64,000 nt of DNA, taken from assembly GCA_903876715.1 (NCBI GenBank), contig CAIRBF010000226.1, forward strand, positions 1 to 64,000. Direction: 5' to 3'. A program made the position numbers and the translations under genes. The notes below the pieces were generated by a model that searched no databases, was not told where the DNA came from, and was given only the letters and a program-made list of their open reading frames with translations. Shown one piece after another: positions 11,801-26,800 of the stretch; positions within the stretch are counted from its first letter, which is position 1, and every line of letters begins with the position of its first letter. Source of the DNA: an uncultured beta proteobacterium (GTDB lineage: Bacteria; Pseudomonadota; Gammaproteobacteria; Burkholderiales; Burkholderiaceae_C).

Positions 11801-14800
11801 TGAAGCCGAGGAAGCGGTCGAAGTTCTCGGTCTTCAGGCTGCTGAGCAGCGTGCCTTCGATGAGCGAGCCGTCGAGCGACACGCGCGCCTGCTGCGTGGG
11901 GTCGCTGAGCTCGATGCCGGCCACCGAGGCGTAGACCGGCAGGTCGGCCTTGAAGCTGTCGCTGATGTCGTAGTCGAATTGACCGTCGACGTAGGACATC
12001 TCGACGCCGAAGGCGCCCGAGATCGACGCGGTCTGCGCACCGGCGCCGGCCTTGCCGATCGCCACGGCCAGCGGACCGATCGATGCGCCCAGCACCAGAT
12101 CGCTGGCCGAGAAGGCCGCATCAAGACTGAAATCGTTCAGCGCAAAGTCCGCCGTGACGCCATCGCTCCAGTCGACCGAGAACGCCAGGTCGACGTTGGC
12201 CGCGACCGCGACGCCGAGATCGAGAGCCGCGTCCAGGCTCAGCCCGATCGGCTCGAATCCGGCAGACAGGTCCAGAGGCACGTTGCGGCTGAAATTCAGT
12301 TGACCGTCGAAGCCGAGGCTGAACCCATCGCCGTCGAGGCTGAAGGTCAGGCCCTGGCCCTCCTGCCCCGCCAGCCAGTGCTCCTGCAGATAGGCCATGA
12401 GGCCGCGCAGCGTCGGCACGCCCCCGGCCATCGTCGGCGACGGGAGTTCTGGGAAGTCTTCAGGACTGAGGTAGGCCTGCACATAGTCGCCCAGGCGCAC
12501 GACAGCCGTGAGCCCGGTCAGCTCGCCCAGGCGCAAGTTGAGCATCGGCAGCGGTTCGGCCTGCTCCAGCGCCTCGCGCTGGGCACTCAGCGGCTGGGCC
12601 AACTCGATCAGCGTGTCGCGCAGCACGCCGCCGATCGAGACGTCGATGGCTGCGAAGTCCACGTCGATCTCGGTCGAGTCGACGCCATCGGCGAACTCGA
12701 TCGCGACGGTCTTGCCGCCGACGGTGACGCTTTCGTCCACGGGCGAGCCCGTGCGGTTCATCGCGATCGAGGCAGGGACGATCAGATTGATGTCGTCCAG
12801 CAACTCGGCTTGGGCCACACCCGAGGCCGCCACGGCCCAGCCGCCGTCCTCGAGGATCAGCAAGCCGATCTCGCCGTCGTAGATGCCGGCCGTACGGTCA
12901 CCGACCGTGAGCTCGGCCTTCAGGCCGCTGCCGCCGATCAGCATCTTGGTGTCGTCGAGCGTGACTTCGAAGCTGCCCTGGACGTCCACCACCTCGGCGA
13001 GCCCGAACTCCACGGCGCCCCCGAGCTTCAGATAGTCCTTCGCCTCCACCGGCAGTTCGACGCCCTTGGGCAGACGCTGCTGCGAGAGATCGAAATCGAT
13101 CACCCGGCCGCCGGCACCGGCATTGGTCTGCAGCGCCATGCTGCCGCTCAGCGTCAGCCCGTCGATACCCACCAGCTTGGCGGCACCGGAGGCGCTGAGG
13201 CCGTAATAGACATCGCCGTCCTCGGCGAGTGACTGGATCCGGAAGCCCTGGTTCGTCGAGGTCGCTGCGAACGCTCTGTCCAGCGTCAACGACAGACCAT
13301 CGGAAGACACCTCCTGGATCAGGAAACGCCCCTCCACACCGTCGGCCACCAGGACCTTGCCGACGAGATCGGTGGTGAACTGACCGGGGTAGGCACCATT
13401 GTCGATGGAGAGGACCTGGCTGCCCTGGGTGGTCTTGCCGGTCCCCCGGCCCAGCACCTCGATCGCCCTGCCCAGCACGAGATCGAGGCTCGCGTCCTCC
13501 ACCAGCACCGCGACATCGCCGAACCCGGCCCGCACGGTCACCCGGTCGGCCGTCAGCGTCGTCAGGTTCATGGGCACAACACTGCTGTCGTCGAGGACCA
13601 TGTCCTGGTCCTGCGCGGTGTTGATCGCCACCTCGCCCGAGACCTGGACCAGATCACCGATCTTGATCTCGACGCCCGCGCTCACCGCCAGGAAAGCGCC
13701 CCTCGAGGCCGCGAAGTCCAGCGTCTGCGTGCTGCCGCCCGGCAAGTCCAATTCGACCGGCGCTTTGCTCCAGTCCAGCACCGGGACGTTCGTCGTGCCC
13801 CCTGCCGAGCGGTTGAACTGCAATCCGAGCGAATTCGCCGAGATCGTCAACCCGTCCAGCGCGGGGATGCCGAGATCGGAAATGTCGAGGCCCACCTCGT
13901 CGGCGCTGGCCTTCAGTGCCGTCCAGCTGCGCGCGGACTGCACGCTGGCGGGCGACGCTTCCTTGTAGAGCGCAAATGCCAGGTCCAGGCCCTCGAGCCC
14001 GACCGAAACGCCGGCCTGCGAGCCGAGGGAAAGATCCAGGCTCGCGTTCAGATCGCTCGCCGCTGCGACCAGCGTGTCGACTTCGACCCGCTCGCTGCCG
14101 ACCTGGACCGTCTCACGTCCTTGCTCGAAGAGCACCGAGCCGTGGGCCGAGAAGACGTCGCCGATGCCCAACTCGAACGTGCCTGCAGCCTGCAGTCGCT
14201 GGCCCGAGAAGTTCAGCTCGGCCCAGCGACTCGAAGTCGGGCCGAAACGTTCGGGGGCCGATTTCCAGTCAAGCGTGGGCAGCGCGGTCGGGCTGGCCTG
14301 GGTCGCGAAAGCTCGGTTCAGCTCCAGCGTCACGTCGGTGGCGGAAGCCACCAGATCGAAGCGCTCCGTGCCGGCGAGCCCGACCTTGTCGGCCTGTCCG
14401 GCCGCGCTGAGCCAGGTGCGGCCATCGGCGGCGCTCGCCCACACCAGACCGAAGTCCAGGTCTTCCAGGTTCAGGCCCAGCGTATCGGCACTGCCACCAC
14501 CGATGCCGACAAAGGCGTCGACGCCCGCGCCCGAGACGCGCAGCACCTCGGCCGTGACCGTCTGGCTGTCGTCGAGCCGAAGGGTGCGTTCACTTGCAAG
14601 CTCGACCGCGACCGTGCCGCTGACCTGCACCAGTCCGCCGATCCCCAGCTCCACGTCGGCCGCCACGGCCAGCCGCGCGCCGCGGTCAGCGGAGAGGTCG
14701 ATCGTGACCGTGCCCGCCAGGCCTGCGGCCACCTCCATCGGATCGGCGGCGAAGTTCACCACCGAACCGTCGGCAGCGGCACGCAGGATTTCCACCTCGA

Positions 14801-17800
14801 TCTCACGCGCCTCGAGCTCGAGCCCGTCGATGCCCACCAGGCCCAGCTCGCCGACCGTGGCCTGCGCGCCGACCCACTGGCGTGAGCCGTCCGTCAGGAC
14901 TGCGAGCGCGAAGTCCATGTTGCCCAGGTTGAAGCCCATCGCATCGGGGTTGACCTGGTCGGCCAGGCCATCGCCGTCGAGATCGGGGCCGGAACGGTAG
15001 GGGCCGTTGATGCCGGCGAAGGCACTGAGCTCGATGCCGGACAGCGTCAATGCCTCGACCCGGATCGGCTGCTGCGCGCCGGCGAGCGTCACCTCGCGCG
15101 TGGATTTCTCCAGCCCGATGGTGCCCTGGACGTGCAGGTAGTCGGCCACGACGATCTCGAGTTCGCCGCCCACCCGCAGCAACTCGCCGCGCTGGCCGTC
15201 GGCAAGCAGCGACGTGCTGGAGCCCGACCCCGTGACCACGTCCATCGGCAGCGCGAGGAAGTCGACCACACGGCGTGAAGCGTCAGCGCTGGGCGCCAGG
15301 CCCGACACCAGGTTCACGTCGACCACGACGTCCCGCGCCGCCAGCGTCACGTCCTGGAAGCCTACCGCGCTGACTTCGGCCGCTTCGGCATGCAGTGCCG
15401 TCCAGCGGGCGTCGCCCAGCGTGGTCTGGATCGCGCCGTAGCCCGGCGCGTTGCGGTCGGGCGCCAGCAGCGCGAGTGCGAAGTCCACCCCGCCGAGCGA
15501 CAGGCCGACGGCCTGGTCGTTGACATCGTCAGGCAGACCGTCGTCGTTTGCATCGGCCGCGCTAAGGTAGGGACCGTTGATCCCGGCGAAGGCCCGCAGA
15601 TCGGAGCCGCCCACCGTCAGCGCATCGACCGTGACCTGGGTGCCGTCGGCGAGCACGACATCGCGCGTCGATTGCTCGAAGCCGAGCGAGCCCGCGACCT
15701 GGAAGAAACCGCCGACCGACAACTCGAAGTCGCCCGACACGCGGATGACCTCGCCGAGTTTGCCCGGCAGGTTCAGCGTGCGCAGGATGTCCTTCCCGGC
15801 CTGGTCGGTGCCGGCCAGGACTTCGACGCCACTCTTCTCGAGATCAACCACCAGACCACGCGTGTCGGCGCCCAGGGCCTCACCGCTGACCTGGTTGATG
15901 GCGACGCGCACGTCACTCGCCCGCACCGTCAGGGCGTCGACGCCGACGAAGGCGACCTCGCCTGCGCTGGCCTCGAGCGCCGTCCAGCGCAGCGGTTGCA
16001 GCGAATCGGCCGCGCTCGGGCGGGCGCTCATCAGCGCCAGGCCAAAGCTCACGTCGGACAGCGCGAAGCCCAGCGCATCCGGGTTCACGGTGTCGGGCAA
16101 GCCGTCCTGGTTGGAGTCAGCGCCCGAACGGTAGGGCCCGTTGACCCCGGCAAAGGCATCGAGCCCGCTGCCGCCGATGCCCAGGTAGTCGGTCTGCACC
16201 TTGCGCCCGTCGGCGAGGGTCACCTCCTGCGAGCGCTTCTCCAGGCCCAGCGAACCCTCGACGTGGAAGAAGTCGGCGACCGACAACTCGAAGTCGCCGG
16301 TGGCGCGCATCGACACGCCGAGATCGCCGTCGATCGACATCGTGCGGTGGCTGTCGCTGCCGGTGCTCACCTTCAGCGCTGTCGCACCGGTCGAGAAGTC
16401 GAGCACGAGCTTGTTCGGGTCGGCCGACTCCGCCACCCCCGCGACCATGTTCACCGCCACGTCGAGTCGGGTCGCGCTGGCCGTGATGCCGGGCACGCCG
16501 ACCAGCGCGAGTTCGTCAGCGTGCGCCTCCAGCGCCGTCCACTGCAGACCTTGCGCCGCCCCTTCCGTGGCCCGCGACCAAGCCAGCGTCAAGGCAAACT
16601 CCGCACCGGTCAAGCTCACGCCGAGCGCGTCGGGGTTGGTGCCGTCGGGGACACCGTCGCCGTTGGCGTCGGTCCGGTAGGGGCCGCCGACGCCGACGAA
16701 GGCGTCGAGCCCGGTGCCGCCGAAGGTCAGCACGTCGGCCGCGGCCTGGCTGCCGTCCGCCAAGGTCAGGTCCTGGCTCGACTTCTCGATTGCGATGTCG
16801 CCTTCCAGGTAGACAAAGCCGCCCACCTGCACGGTGAAGCCGCCCGCGGCGCGCACCACCTCGCCCAGCTTGCCGTCGACGGCGAGCTTCAGGCTGCGCC
16901 CGGTCCCGGTGACGACATCGAAGGACTGCTTCGCGAAGTCGATCACCCGGGTCCTGTCGCTGCTGTCGTCGATCTGGTTGATCGTCACCGACAGGTCGCG
17001 CGGCGCCAGGACGATGTCCTCGGGCAGGCCGGCCATCAGGTCGACTCGGCCGACGCTGGCCTGCAGCGCGGTCCAAGTCTGGCCGTCGAGCGTCGCGCCC
17101 TTGGCATCGACCTCGCCGGGCTTGGCGGTGACAAGCGCCAGGCCGAACTCGACATCACTCACGCCGAAGCCCCGCGCCTGCGGATTGACCGTCTTGCCAT
17201 CGGCGTTCAGATAGGGGCCGATGCCGACGAAACCGTCGATGCCCGTGCCACCGATGGTCAGCACCTCGGTGTCGACCTCGGAGCCATCGGCGAGCACCAC
17301 CGTCGCCGCCGAGCGCTCAAAGGCCACCGAGCCTTCGAGCCGCACGAAGTCGGCCAGAGCCAGCGTGACGTCGGCGCTGGCCCGGGTCAGGCGGCCCTGG
17401 CTGCCGTCGATGTCGAGGGCGAGCTTGGTCCCGGTACCGGTGACGACCTTGAACTCCCCGGCGGAGAAATCGATGACCTGGCGGTCGGCGTCGAAGCCCT
17501 CGGGCACGCCCGACACGCGGTTGATCGCCACGGCGACGTCGCTCGCGGTCAGCGTCAAGCTCTCGATGCCCACCACGGCCACCGTACCGGCCGTGGCCTG
17601 CAAGGCGGTCCAGCGGTAGCCGGCCTTGTCTTCCTGGGCCGCATCGGCCGAGAACAGGGCCAGCCCGAACTCGACATCGGACAGGCTCAGGCCGATGGCA
17701 CCCGGGTTGACCACCACGCCATTGCGCTCGTAAGGCCCGCCGACACCGGCGAAGGCGTCGAGCCCCGTGCCGCCGACGCTGAGCACGCGCGTGTCCACGG

Positions 17801-20800
17801 TGCTGCCGTCGGCCAGGGTCACCTGCGCGTCCGCGACCCGGAAGCCAAGCGAGCCGCTGACGCTGAAGTACTCGCCGACCTCGAGCTCGACATGCCCGGC
17901 GGCCACCACCTGGACGCCGTCCTTGCCGTCGAAGTCCAGCGCCTGCACGGCACTGCCGTCGGCGCTGAGGGCGACCGTGAACGGCTTGCCCTGAGCCTTC
18001 AAGCCCTTGAAGTCGATGACGCTGCCGTCGCTGCCGACATTGATGCCGACCGACAGGTCGTCGGCCGAGGCCTCGACGCCAAGCCCTGACATGCCGACCG
18101 GGCGCGCAGCGTCGGCCGTCGCCTCGAGGGCCAGCCAGGTGCGCGCCCCGTCGAGTTCCCGGAAGAAGCCCAGACCGACGTCGACGCCGCCCAGCGCGAA
18201 GCCGATCGCGTTCTTTGCCAGTTCGTCGGGCACGCCGTCGCCATCGGTGTCCGTGCCGATGATGTCGCGTTGATCGGTCAGCCCGGCGAAGGCGCCGAGC
18301 CCCTGCCCGCCCACGCGCCAGGCGATGGTGTCGACGAGGCTGCCATTGCCCAGGGTGACCTTCAGCGCTTCGTTCTCCAGCACCAGCGGGCCCGCGGCGT
18401 AGAAGAACTTCGCCGCCTGCAAGGAGACGTCGGCGACCCAGCGGCCGTAGCCGAAGTGCTGGGGATTGAGGAAGATGCCCAGCGTGTCGTTGCCCGAGGC
18501 CTGGGTGGCGATGATCCGCAGCTCGCTGACCGGCCGCTCGCGCACCTGCAGGGCCATGCGGTCCTGCTGCGCACTGTCGATGGTCTGCACATGGAGGTAG
18601 TCGTCGCCGCCGCCAAATCCGAAGAGGCCGCGGCCGCTGTCGAAGGCACCGCCGATCGACGCCGCGGCGATGAGCTCCATGGCCTGGCCACGCAGGGGCA
18701 CGTAGCCGTCGGCGAGGTCGGCTACCAGCACGCCATCGAGCTTCAGTGTGCCCGTCACGACCAGCCGGTCGTGCGAGCCGGTCAGGCGCCCGGTGTCGGC
18801 ATCCAGCTGCGCGGGCCGGTCACCGCCGACCTTGAAGCTGAACTCCTGACCTTCGGCCAGCGTCTGGTTGCCGACGATCGTCAGCAAGCCGAGCTCCGGC
18901 CCGAAGTCGAAGCCCTTGCGGGCGTCCAGACCCTCGGCCGCGACGATGCGGATCAGGCCGCTGCCGGCACGCAGCACGGCGTTGCCGTCGAGCACGACCT
19001 TGCCGGCCGCACCCAGTTCGATGCCGCCTGTGAGCGCGCTCGCTCCGGCCGAGTCGGCCGCGAAGGTCAGCGTGCTGCCGGTGGTCTGCAACTGGATCGG
19101 ACCGCCGTTCGCGCGCAGGCCCGTGCCGACCACCTCCAGGTCACCCGTCGCCGACAGCAGCATCCCGCCGCCGGCACCCGCCTCGATACGGTCCGTGCGG
19201 ATATCGACGGCCCGATCGGACGCACCGATGCCCGCTGCGATCTCGAGCCGCAGCTCGGCTGCGCCCAGATCCAGGTCGTCGGCCGACACCGCGTCGGCAT
19301 CGAGCAGCGCGCCGAAGCCCGTGCGGGCCACCATGGCGCCTTGGGCGGTGACCTTGGCGATCACCAGATCGGCCGCGGCCTCGAGTTGTGCCGTACCGAG
19401 CGACTGGACCGTCGAGCCCACCGATTGCAGCACCGAGCCGGCGCGCGCGGTCAAGGCCAGTGTCGCCGCCTCGACCTGTGCGGCAGCGGTCAGCGTCAGA
19501 TCGGACTGCGAGACCAGGGACAGGCTGCCGGCCGACTGCACCGGGCCGCTGACGGTCAGCGCACTGCTGCCGGTCACACTGACCTTGTCGGCGCCGGAAA
19601 GCGCGAGGACCGTGGTCGGGCCCGCCAGCGCGAGTGCGAGCTCGCCGCTGGCGGCCTGGGCGGACAGCGACGCGGCCTTGACCGTGAGGCTCTCGTCTGC
19701 CTTGCCGACACCGGCCCCGGCCGAGAGGTCGACCCGCGACCCTTCGACCTGCGGCAGGCCGTCCAGCGCCAGCGCACCGACGATGGCGCCCGTTGCGCCC
19801 AGGCTCACCGTGCCGCCAAGGCTGGCGATACGCGCCGCGAACAGGTCGCCCGACGCCGCCAGATGGATGTCGGATGCGCCTGCGTTGCCGGCTGGCAGGC
19901 CGGCGTTCGCCGTCACCGAGCCGCCCGCGGTCGTCGCCACCTTCAGCGCGGCGTTGGCGGCACCGACACCGGCACCGGCGTTGAGCACCAGTTGCGCTGC
20001 CGAGAGCAGACCACTGCCTACGAGGGAGCCTGAGGTCCGCAGTTCGATCAATCCGGACGCCGCGAGAGCGTTGCTGACCTGGACCCCGGCGCCGGTGAGC
20101 CGGACATCACCCAGGGCCCACGAGGCCGAGATCTCGCCGATCGTGATCGTGCCGGAAGCACGCAACCTGAGGTTACCGTCGAACGCGGCGATCCCTGACA
20201 GATAGGCATCGTCGATCGTGACGTTGCCACTGACCGACAGCACCGAGCGCCGCTCGGTCCTGGACGCGTTGGTCAGGCGCGCTCCGCCCACAAAGGCGGT
20301 CGCCACCAGCGCCAGGCTCACCTGGCTCAGGGGCTCGATGCTCTCCGCCGACAGGTCCATCTGGCCCTCGACGCTCTCGAGCGAGATCGACTGACCGGCC
20401 TTGGCGTTCACCTTGCGTACCACCAGGTCGCCGTCGTTGCGCAGCTTGACGCTGCCACCGGCGGCGGCAACGTCCATGACCGTGAGCGCCCGCAGGCGCC
20501 CGAACAGGTCGGCGGTCTGCGCCAGGTCGATGTCGCCGGCGCTGCTGCGGGCACTGACCTGGTCGGCCGAGATCGTCAGTGTGGTCGCCATCGAGGCGGC
20601 CACCAGGTCCAGCACTTGCGCGGTCAGCGCCGGGCCGGACGCCATCGGCGCCTGGAAGATCGCGTCGGCCGCCTGCAGCTTCAGCGTCCCGGCGGTGCCG
20701 GCGTCGAGCCGACCCCGCAACACGATATCGCCGCCCGTCCCGGCGACCAACGTGATGCCGCCACTGCCGCTGCGAACCGTCACGCCCCCGTCGAGTTCGG

Positions 20801-23800
20801 GCGCGCTCTGGACCGTGAGGTCTCCGGCCAAGGTGCGCACCGCAATGCCGCCGCTGCCGGAGGTCGTCAGACCGCTGATCGCACGGTCGGTCACGGTCGT
20901 GGCCACACCGCCGCCGAGTTGGCGCAGCAGCACGACGTCACCGACTGCGCCGATGGTCAGCGCGCCCTGGTTGAGCAGATGGACATGACCGCCGCTGCTG
21001 AAAGCCGCAACCCGGTCGACGTCGGTGACCAGGGGGCTCACAGCCGCGCCGATCGAGTCCCGGGCCTGCAGCCGCAATGACGCGGCCGACAGGTTGATCG
21101 TGGAGTCAGCGGTCGTGCCGCGCGCAATCGAACCGCCGTGCGCGACCAGGCTGATCACGCCCGCGGCGGCGTCGACCCGCGCAACGCTCAGGCCGGTGGA
21201 GGCGGCCAGACGCACTCCGCCGTCCTGACTCGCGATCGAGGTGCCGGACGCCATCGTCAGGCCACCGCCCAGTGCCTCGAGATCGACCGCTCCGCCCGCC
21301 GTGCCCAGGGCGGCGCTGGCCAGCAACTCCAGCGCGCCCGCCGATTGCAGCAGCAGGGTCCCGCTGACCCCGGAGGCCACCACGCCATCGACCGGCGCCG
21401 CAGCGTGACCCGCGGTCACGATGTCGGTCGAAACCCGCAGGTCACCCCCCGTCGTGACAACAGAAATTCCCCCTTCGGCGCTGCGCAAACCGCTGGCCGA
21501 CAGGGTCAGGGTGTCGAAGGCCCCGGTGGCGCGCGCATCCGCACGCGCGACCGTGGCCGAGGCTGCGTCGACCAGGAGCGTGGCGGCCGAGCGCAAGGCG
21601 ATGTCGCCCTGGGCCCGGGCCGCGACCCGGCCGACCTGGATGTCCAGCGGCGCACCATCGCGCCAGAGCGACCCGATCGAGCCGGTATCGGCCTCGAGCA
21701 CCAGCGTCGCACCCTGGACCTCGATAGCCGCTGCGGACGCCGCGACGATGTCGCCCGATGCGCTGCGGAGCGCCACGTCACCCGAGCCGGCGACGATGCG
21801 CCCAAGCACCAGGTCTTGCGCGGACGCGAGCCGGATCGATCCGCCGGCGTTTTCACGCGTGGTGATCAGCGCGCCAGGCAGTTGCTCGATGCCGCCCGAC
21901 AGCGCGGTCAGTTCGATGCTGCCTGCGGCGTTGTCGACCTTGCCTGACACGCGCTGCAGGATCCCTCCACCCGCCCGCACAGAGACCGTGGCCGCAGACG
22001 CGGTCACAGGTGCGGACAGCAGCAGACTGCCGGCGCTCGCAGCCGAGCCCGCGCCGATCGCGGCGCCGGCCTCCAGCAGCAGGGTGCGGGGCGCCGCCAG
22101 CGTGCCCTCGAGCACGACGGGCGCATCGACGCTCAGGTGCCCGCTCGTGCGGACCAGGATGGTGGCGTTGTCGCTCGCGCTCGACAGGCCCAGGCCGGCG
22201 ATCGACAGGTCGCCCAGGTTGTCGATGGCGATGACGTTGCGCAGCGCGGCCGGCCCTTCGGTGCGGACCTGCAAGCTCGCGACGCGGCTGTCGAGCGCTG
22301 AATCGTTGAATCCTCCGACCGAGCCGGTCGCACGGAGCACCAACGAGCGGGCCTCGAAGTTGGGCGCCTTGCCGTCCAGCAGGTCGCGCTTGTCGACGAT
22401 CGAGCCGGACAGGACATCACGGGTCCTGAGGGACAAGGTGTCGCCGGCCTGCAGCACGCCGACGCGCGCCTCGCCCTCGCGCAGGTCGAGCGACAGGTCA
22501 TCGCCTGCCGCCGCCTCGATGCGTCCGCCCGCACCGGTCAGGGCCAGGCGCAGCGCAGCGGCTTCGGAAAGCCCTGCCGAATCGCCGGCACGCAGCACGA
22601 TGTCCCGCGCCGACAGGTGCGTGGCCGAGGCGGCTTCGCCGAGGATGGAGCCGCTGGCCTGCAGCCGCAGGCGGTCTGCGGCCGAGACCGCGGTCACACG
22701 CACATCGCCCTCGGCTTCGACCACGAGGTCGCCCTGGCTGCGCAGGTCCACCAGGCCGGAGGCCCGGATGCGAACCTCGTCCCAGACCTGGATCTGCACC
22801 TGCTCGATCTCGAACTTGCTCGCCACCAGATCGCCCTGGTGCAGGTCGACGACCCCGTCTTCGGAGGCGGCAGCCAGATCCAGCACCCCAGTGGCGGGCT
22901 GGACCACCCGCTCCCACAGGAGCGTGTTGGCATAGGTGCTGGCACGGGCCAGGTCCACCGTCGCGTCGTTGCCCTTGTACTTGTAGACCGCATAGCGAAC
23001 GTCTCGGACATCCGAAGGCCGGGCCTGCGACAGCAGGGCCCGGTCGCTCGCGCTGAGCTGGTCGAACTGGCCCGGGTTCCTGATCGTCACCGGCTCGCTG
23101 GCGCGGCCGATGTCACTGCCTGCTCCGGCGGCCACCACGGTCACGGCGGCGCCCTGGACGTTGAGCCCGGACCTCGGCGACACCGGCGCCTCGCCAGGTA
23201 TCGGCGCATGCGGGTACAGGAAGGCCATCAGCGCCGGCGACAGCATGTGGCGGACCTGGTCGGCCGTGACCAGTCCCTGGTCCACCAGACGCTGCAGGCG
23301 CACATCCAGCTGGCCGCCGCTGTTGTCCAGGCGCAGCCCGGCGTAGTCGGCATTCACCACCGAGCCGTCGAGGGCGGTCAGGCTCACGTTGCCGTTCAGC
23401 GACACCACCGAGGCGGGGGATCCAGCCATCGCTTTGGGTGCGACGAGGCGCAAGTCGCCCTGGACCTCGAACGCCTCGATGTTGCCGGCCGCGCGCAGGG
23501 CCACGCCGACCGTGGAGTCGAAACTCACGTCGATGCTGCCCGCGCCGCCATCCATCTCGATGCGGCCGGCGTCGATCCAGGCCGTCCGGCCGAGGATGCC
23601 GTCGGGGGCGCTGACGATCAGCGACCCCGGGGTGACCACGTCGCCCAGCCTCAGGGTCCTGGGGCCCTCGCCTTTCAGCAAGGTGATGGTCACATCGCCC
23701 TTGCTGTAGACATTCACCGCGCCGGTGATGTCCTGCAGCTTGAGGTTCACCGCGCTGTCCGTGTCGATGGTCGGCGCGGCACCGGAGATCACCGCATCGG

Positions 23801-26800
23801 TGTTGATCTCCATCGCGGCCGAGCGCACCAGGACGGTCGAATCCGGGTCGCCGCCGAGCTTGACGCTGCCGGTCAGCACCAGCTTGCCCACGCTCTTGAT
23901 GTCGACCTCGGGCGCGTCAGGCCCTTCGATGAAGCCCACCTTGATCGGGTAGTCGGCCTTCAGCGCGTGGGTGTAGTAGTCCTTCAAGCCGGTGACGGTC
24001 ACCGTCTCGACGTGGATCGTCTTCTTGCTCAGGAAGCCGCCACCGGTCTTCCAGGTCTTCTCGGTGCGCGTGGAGTTGGCGTAATCGCCGGCATAGTGCT
24101 GCTTCTTGACGTCCACCCAGTCCGTGGCCGCCTTCTCGTTGGCGTGCGCGAACTCGTAGCGCCACTGGGTCGTGTCGCTGAAATCCGCCGTCTTGAACAC
24201 CACCTGCGGCTGGCTGCCGATGTAGGTGTAGACCTTGAACGTCTTGGTGTCGTAGACCTGCGTGACGTTGGCCGTGACATCGATCGAGTCGTCGACCTTC
24301 TGCTCGTAGAGCACGAGGTAGACGAAGTCGTCGACCACGGGGCCTGCACCCGCCGAACCCAGGCGCACCAGACTCTCGGACTCCAGCAGCGGCGTCGCGT
24401 CGCGCAGTACGTCCTTCTGGTTGACCTTGTTGTCGTCCTTGATCAGGAAACCAAGATCGATGAAGCCGGGGATCACCTCGAAGCTGTTCTGCTCGAACTT
24501 CTCGATCCGGGTGCGGGTGAATTCCTGGCCCTCGACCCAGGCGTAGTACTGGCCCTCGACAGGGGCGTAGGCCAGCGCCTGCCCGGCCGACGGCGTGGAG
24601 GTGCTGCGCAGGTCATAGCGGACCGAAGCGACGTCATCCTCAGACGCCGCGGGCACGAGCACACCCTGGAAGGCCTGGACCTTCACCGCCCCGTCGGTCG
24701 AGGTGTAGACCGTGCGGGTGAGATCCGTGGTGTCGTTGATCGTGATCGTGCCGACCCGGTTGGTCGACACGTCGATCTGGTCGGCGGCGAGCTTCCACTT
24801 GCTGCGGTTGTCGATGCTGACGCCTGCGTAGCCGCTGGCCGCCCGCAACTCGCCGTTGCCGGTACTGACGACCTGGCCGGTCAGGGTGATGCGGCCGCCC
24901 TTGGCGACGATGGGGTCGAGCAGGACGGTGCCGCTGGCGGCGTCGAAGAAGCCGGTGACCGGCACGTTGTCGGCGCCATAGCTGATGCCGGCCAGCGTGT
25001 TGCCCAGCGCGTCGGTGAAGCCGGTGGAGCGGCCCGGGTCGAAGTTCTCGGCGATGGTGAGCGTGTACTGGTCCACACCGCTCTGCACCAGGCCGTTGAT
25101 GTTCAGGTACTGGGCGCGGATGTTGATGTCGCCCAGCGACAACACACGCGAACCCGGGGCTCGGATGGCGTCTTTCAGCGCCGCGATCGAGGCATTCGCT
25201 TGGGGCGTCTGACCCGCCACCGGGTCGAAGCCCCTGAAGACCAGGCCGCGGGTCTGGCCCGCCGCGTTGTAGACCTGGCTTCTGAACTGCGCCGTGTAGT
25301 CGACGTACTGCCGCGGGTCGCGCGCCGAGTGGTACCAGGCGTCCGAGCTGAGGTCGAAGTTGCCCTTGGCCGCGACATCCACGCTGCCGGCGCGCAGTTC
25401 ACCGGTCACGGTGATGCTGCCGTCGAGATTCTTCAGGACCAGCCTGCCGCCCTCGTTGACCACCTGGCCACGGACGTAGAGGTCCTGCGGCAGGGGCGGG
25501 ATGGTCAGGTCGTAGGCGGCGCTCGGATAGCCGTCCTGCACGACCTGGATCAGGCTGCCGTTCGCGCCGTTCAGGTCGGCCGCGCCACCGGGCATCGGGT
25601 TCGAGTCGAAATACACCTTGCCCGGTGACATCGTGACGAGCTCACCGCCCACCACCTTGGTCTTGCCACCCGCAGCCACGCCGATGTCGTTGACCTGCAG
25701 CCCGAAGGGCGAGGTGTTGAGCACGTTGACGGTGGCGCCGCCGCGGGCCTTGAGCTGGCCTCCGAAAAGGTCCGCAGGCAAGGTCTGGCCGGGCGCGGCG
25801 ACCTTGATGATCTGGGTATCGACGTAGATCGATCCTGGCGCCGCTTTCAGGTCCGGCAGGTCGAGCACGAACACGTCGAGCTTCTTCGGCGCCACCAACG
25901 CCCCGCCTTCGCTGCCGAGGGTCTCGGCAATCCCCAGGTCCTTCAGGGTCTGCTCGATCTGCTCGAGTTCGGCCTGGTAGCGCGCCACCGCGTCAGCATT
26001 GCCGCCATGGCTGACGATCCAGCCGCGCAGCGTCTCGCTGCGCTCGATCAGCTTGTTGCCGACGTTGGTGTAGAGCAGGCGCGGCGCCTCGAGTTCGCGC
26101 GGCTTGATGACGTAGAACTTGCCGTCGAGGTTGCGGCGGAAGGAACTGCCCACGTCGCTGCGGTAGACCAGCGCCGGGGCCCATTGGTCGCCGGCGTAGT
26201 TCTGCGTGGCCAGGTTCAGGGTCGCGGCGGCCCCGACGTAGCGATACACCTCACCCGCCGACTCGACGAAGGTGGCCCCCGGAACGCCCTGCACGGTCCC
26301 GGTAGGAGCTTGCACCGTCACCTGGGTCCAGCGTGTGGCGTCGGCGTAGTTCTGCTTCTCGAGCATCAGTGCGGTGTCGGCACCCGGCCCCGCATCGAAC
26401 ATGTAGTACTGGCCGACCACGCCGGCCGGGGTCCCCGGCCCGCCCGCGGGCTCGGCCACGAGCTTGACCAGCGTGCCGCTGAACACATCGACGGCGATGT
26501 CGTTGGCACGCAGCATCTCGTAGACGTAGTCCTGGTCGGCATCGAGCTGCAGCGCAGCCTTCTCGTCCGACGTGAGTGCCGTGCCCAGCCTCGCCGGGTC
26601 GAGCTGCGTCTCGCCGTTGACCTTCAGCGGCAGGATGTGCAGCAGCAACTGGTTCTGGATGCCGGCTTCGACGCGCGCGTCCGGCGCGAGCTTGAGCTCG
26701 TTGGTGCTGCGCGTCAGGCCGCCATCGGGCACGTCGACGGCATAGGGGATCAGCGAGATCGACAGCACCAGCCCCTCGGTCGAGGGCAGGGTCATCCCCT

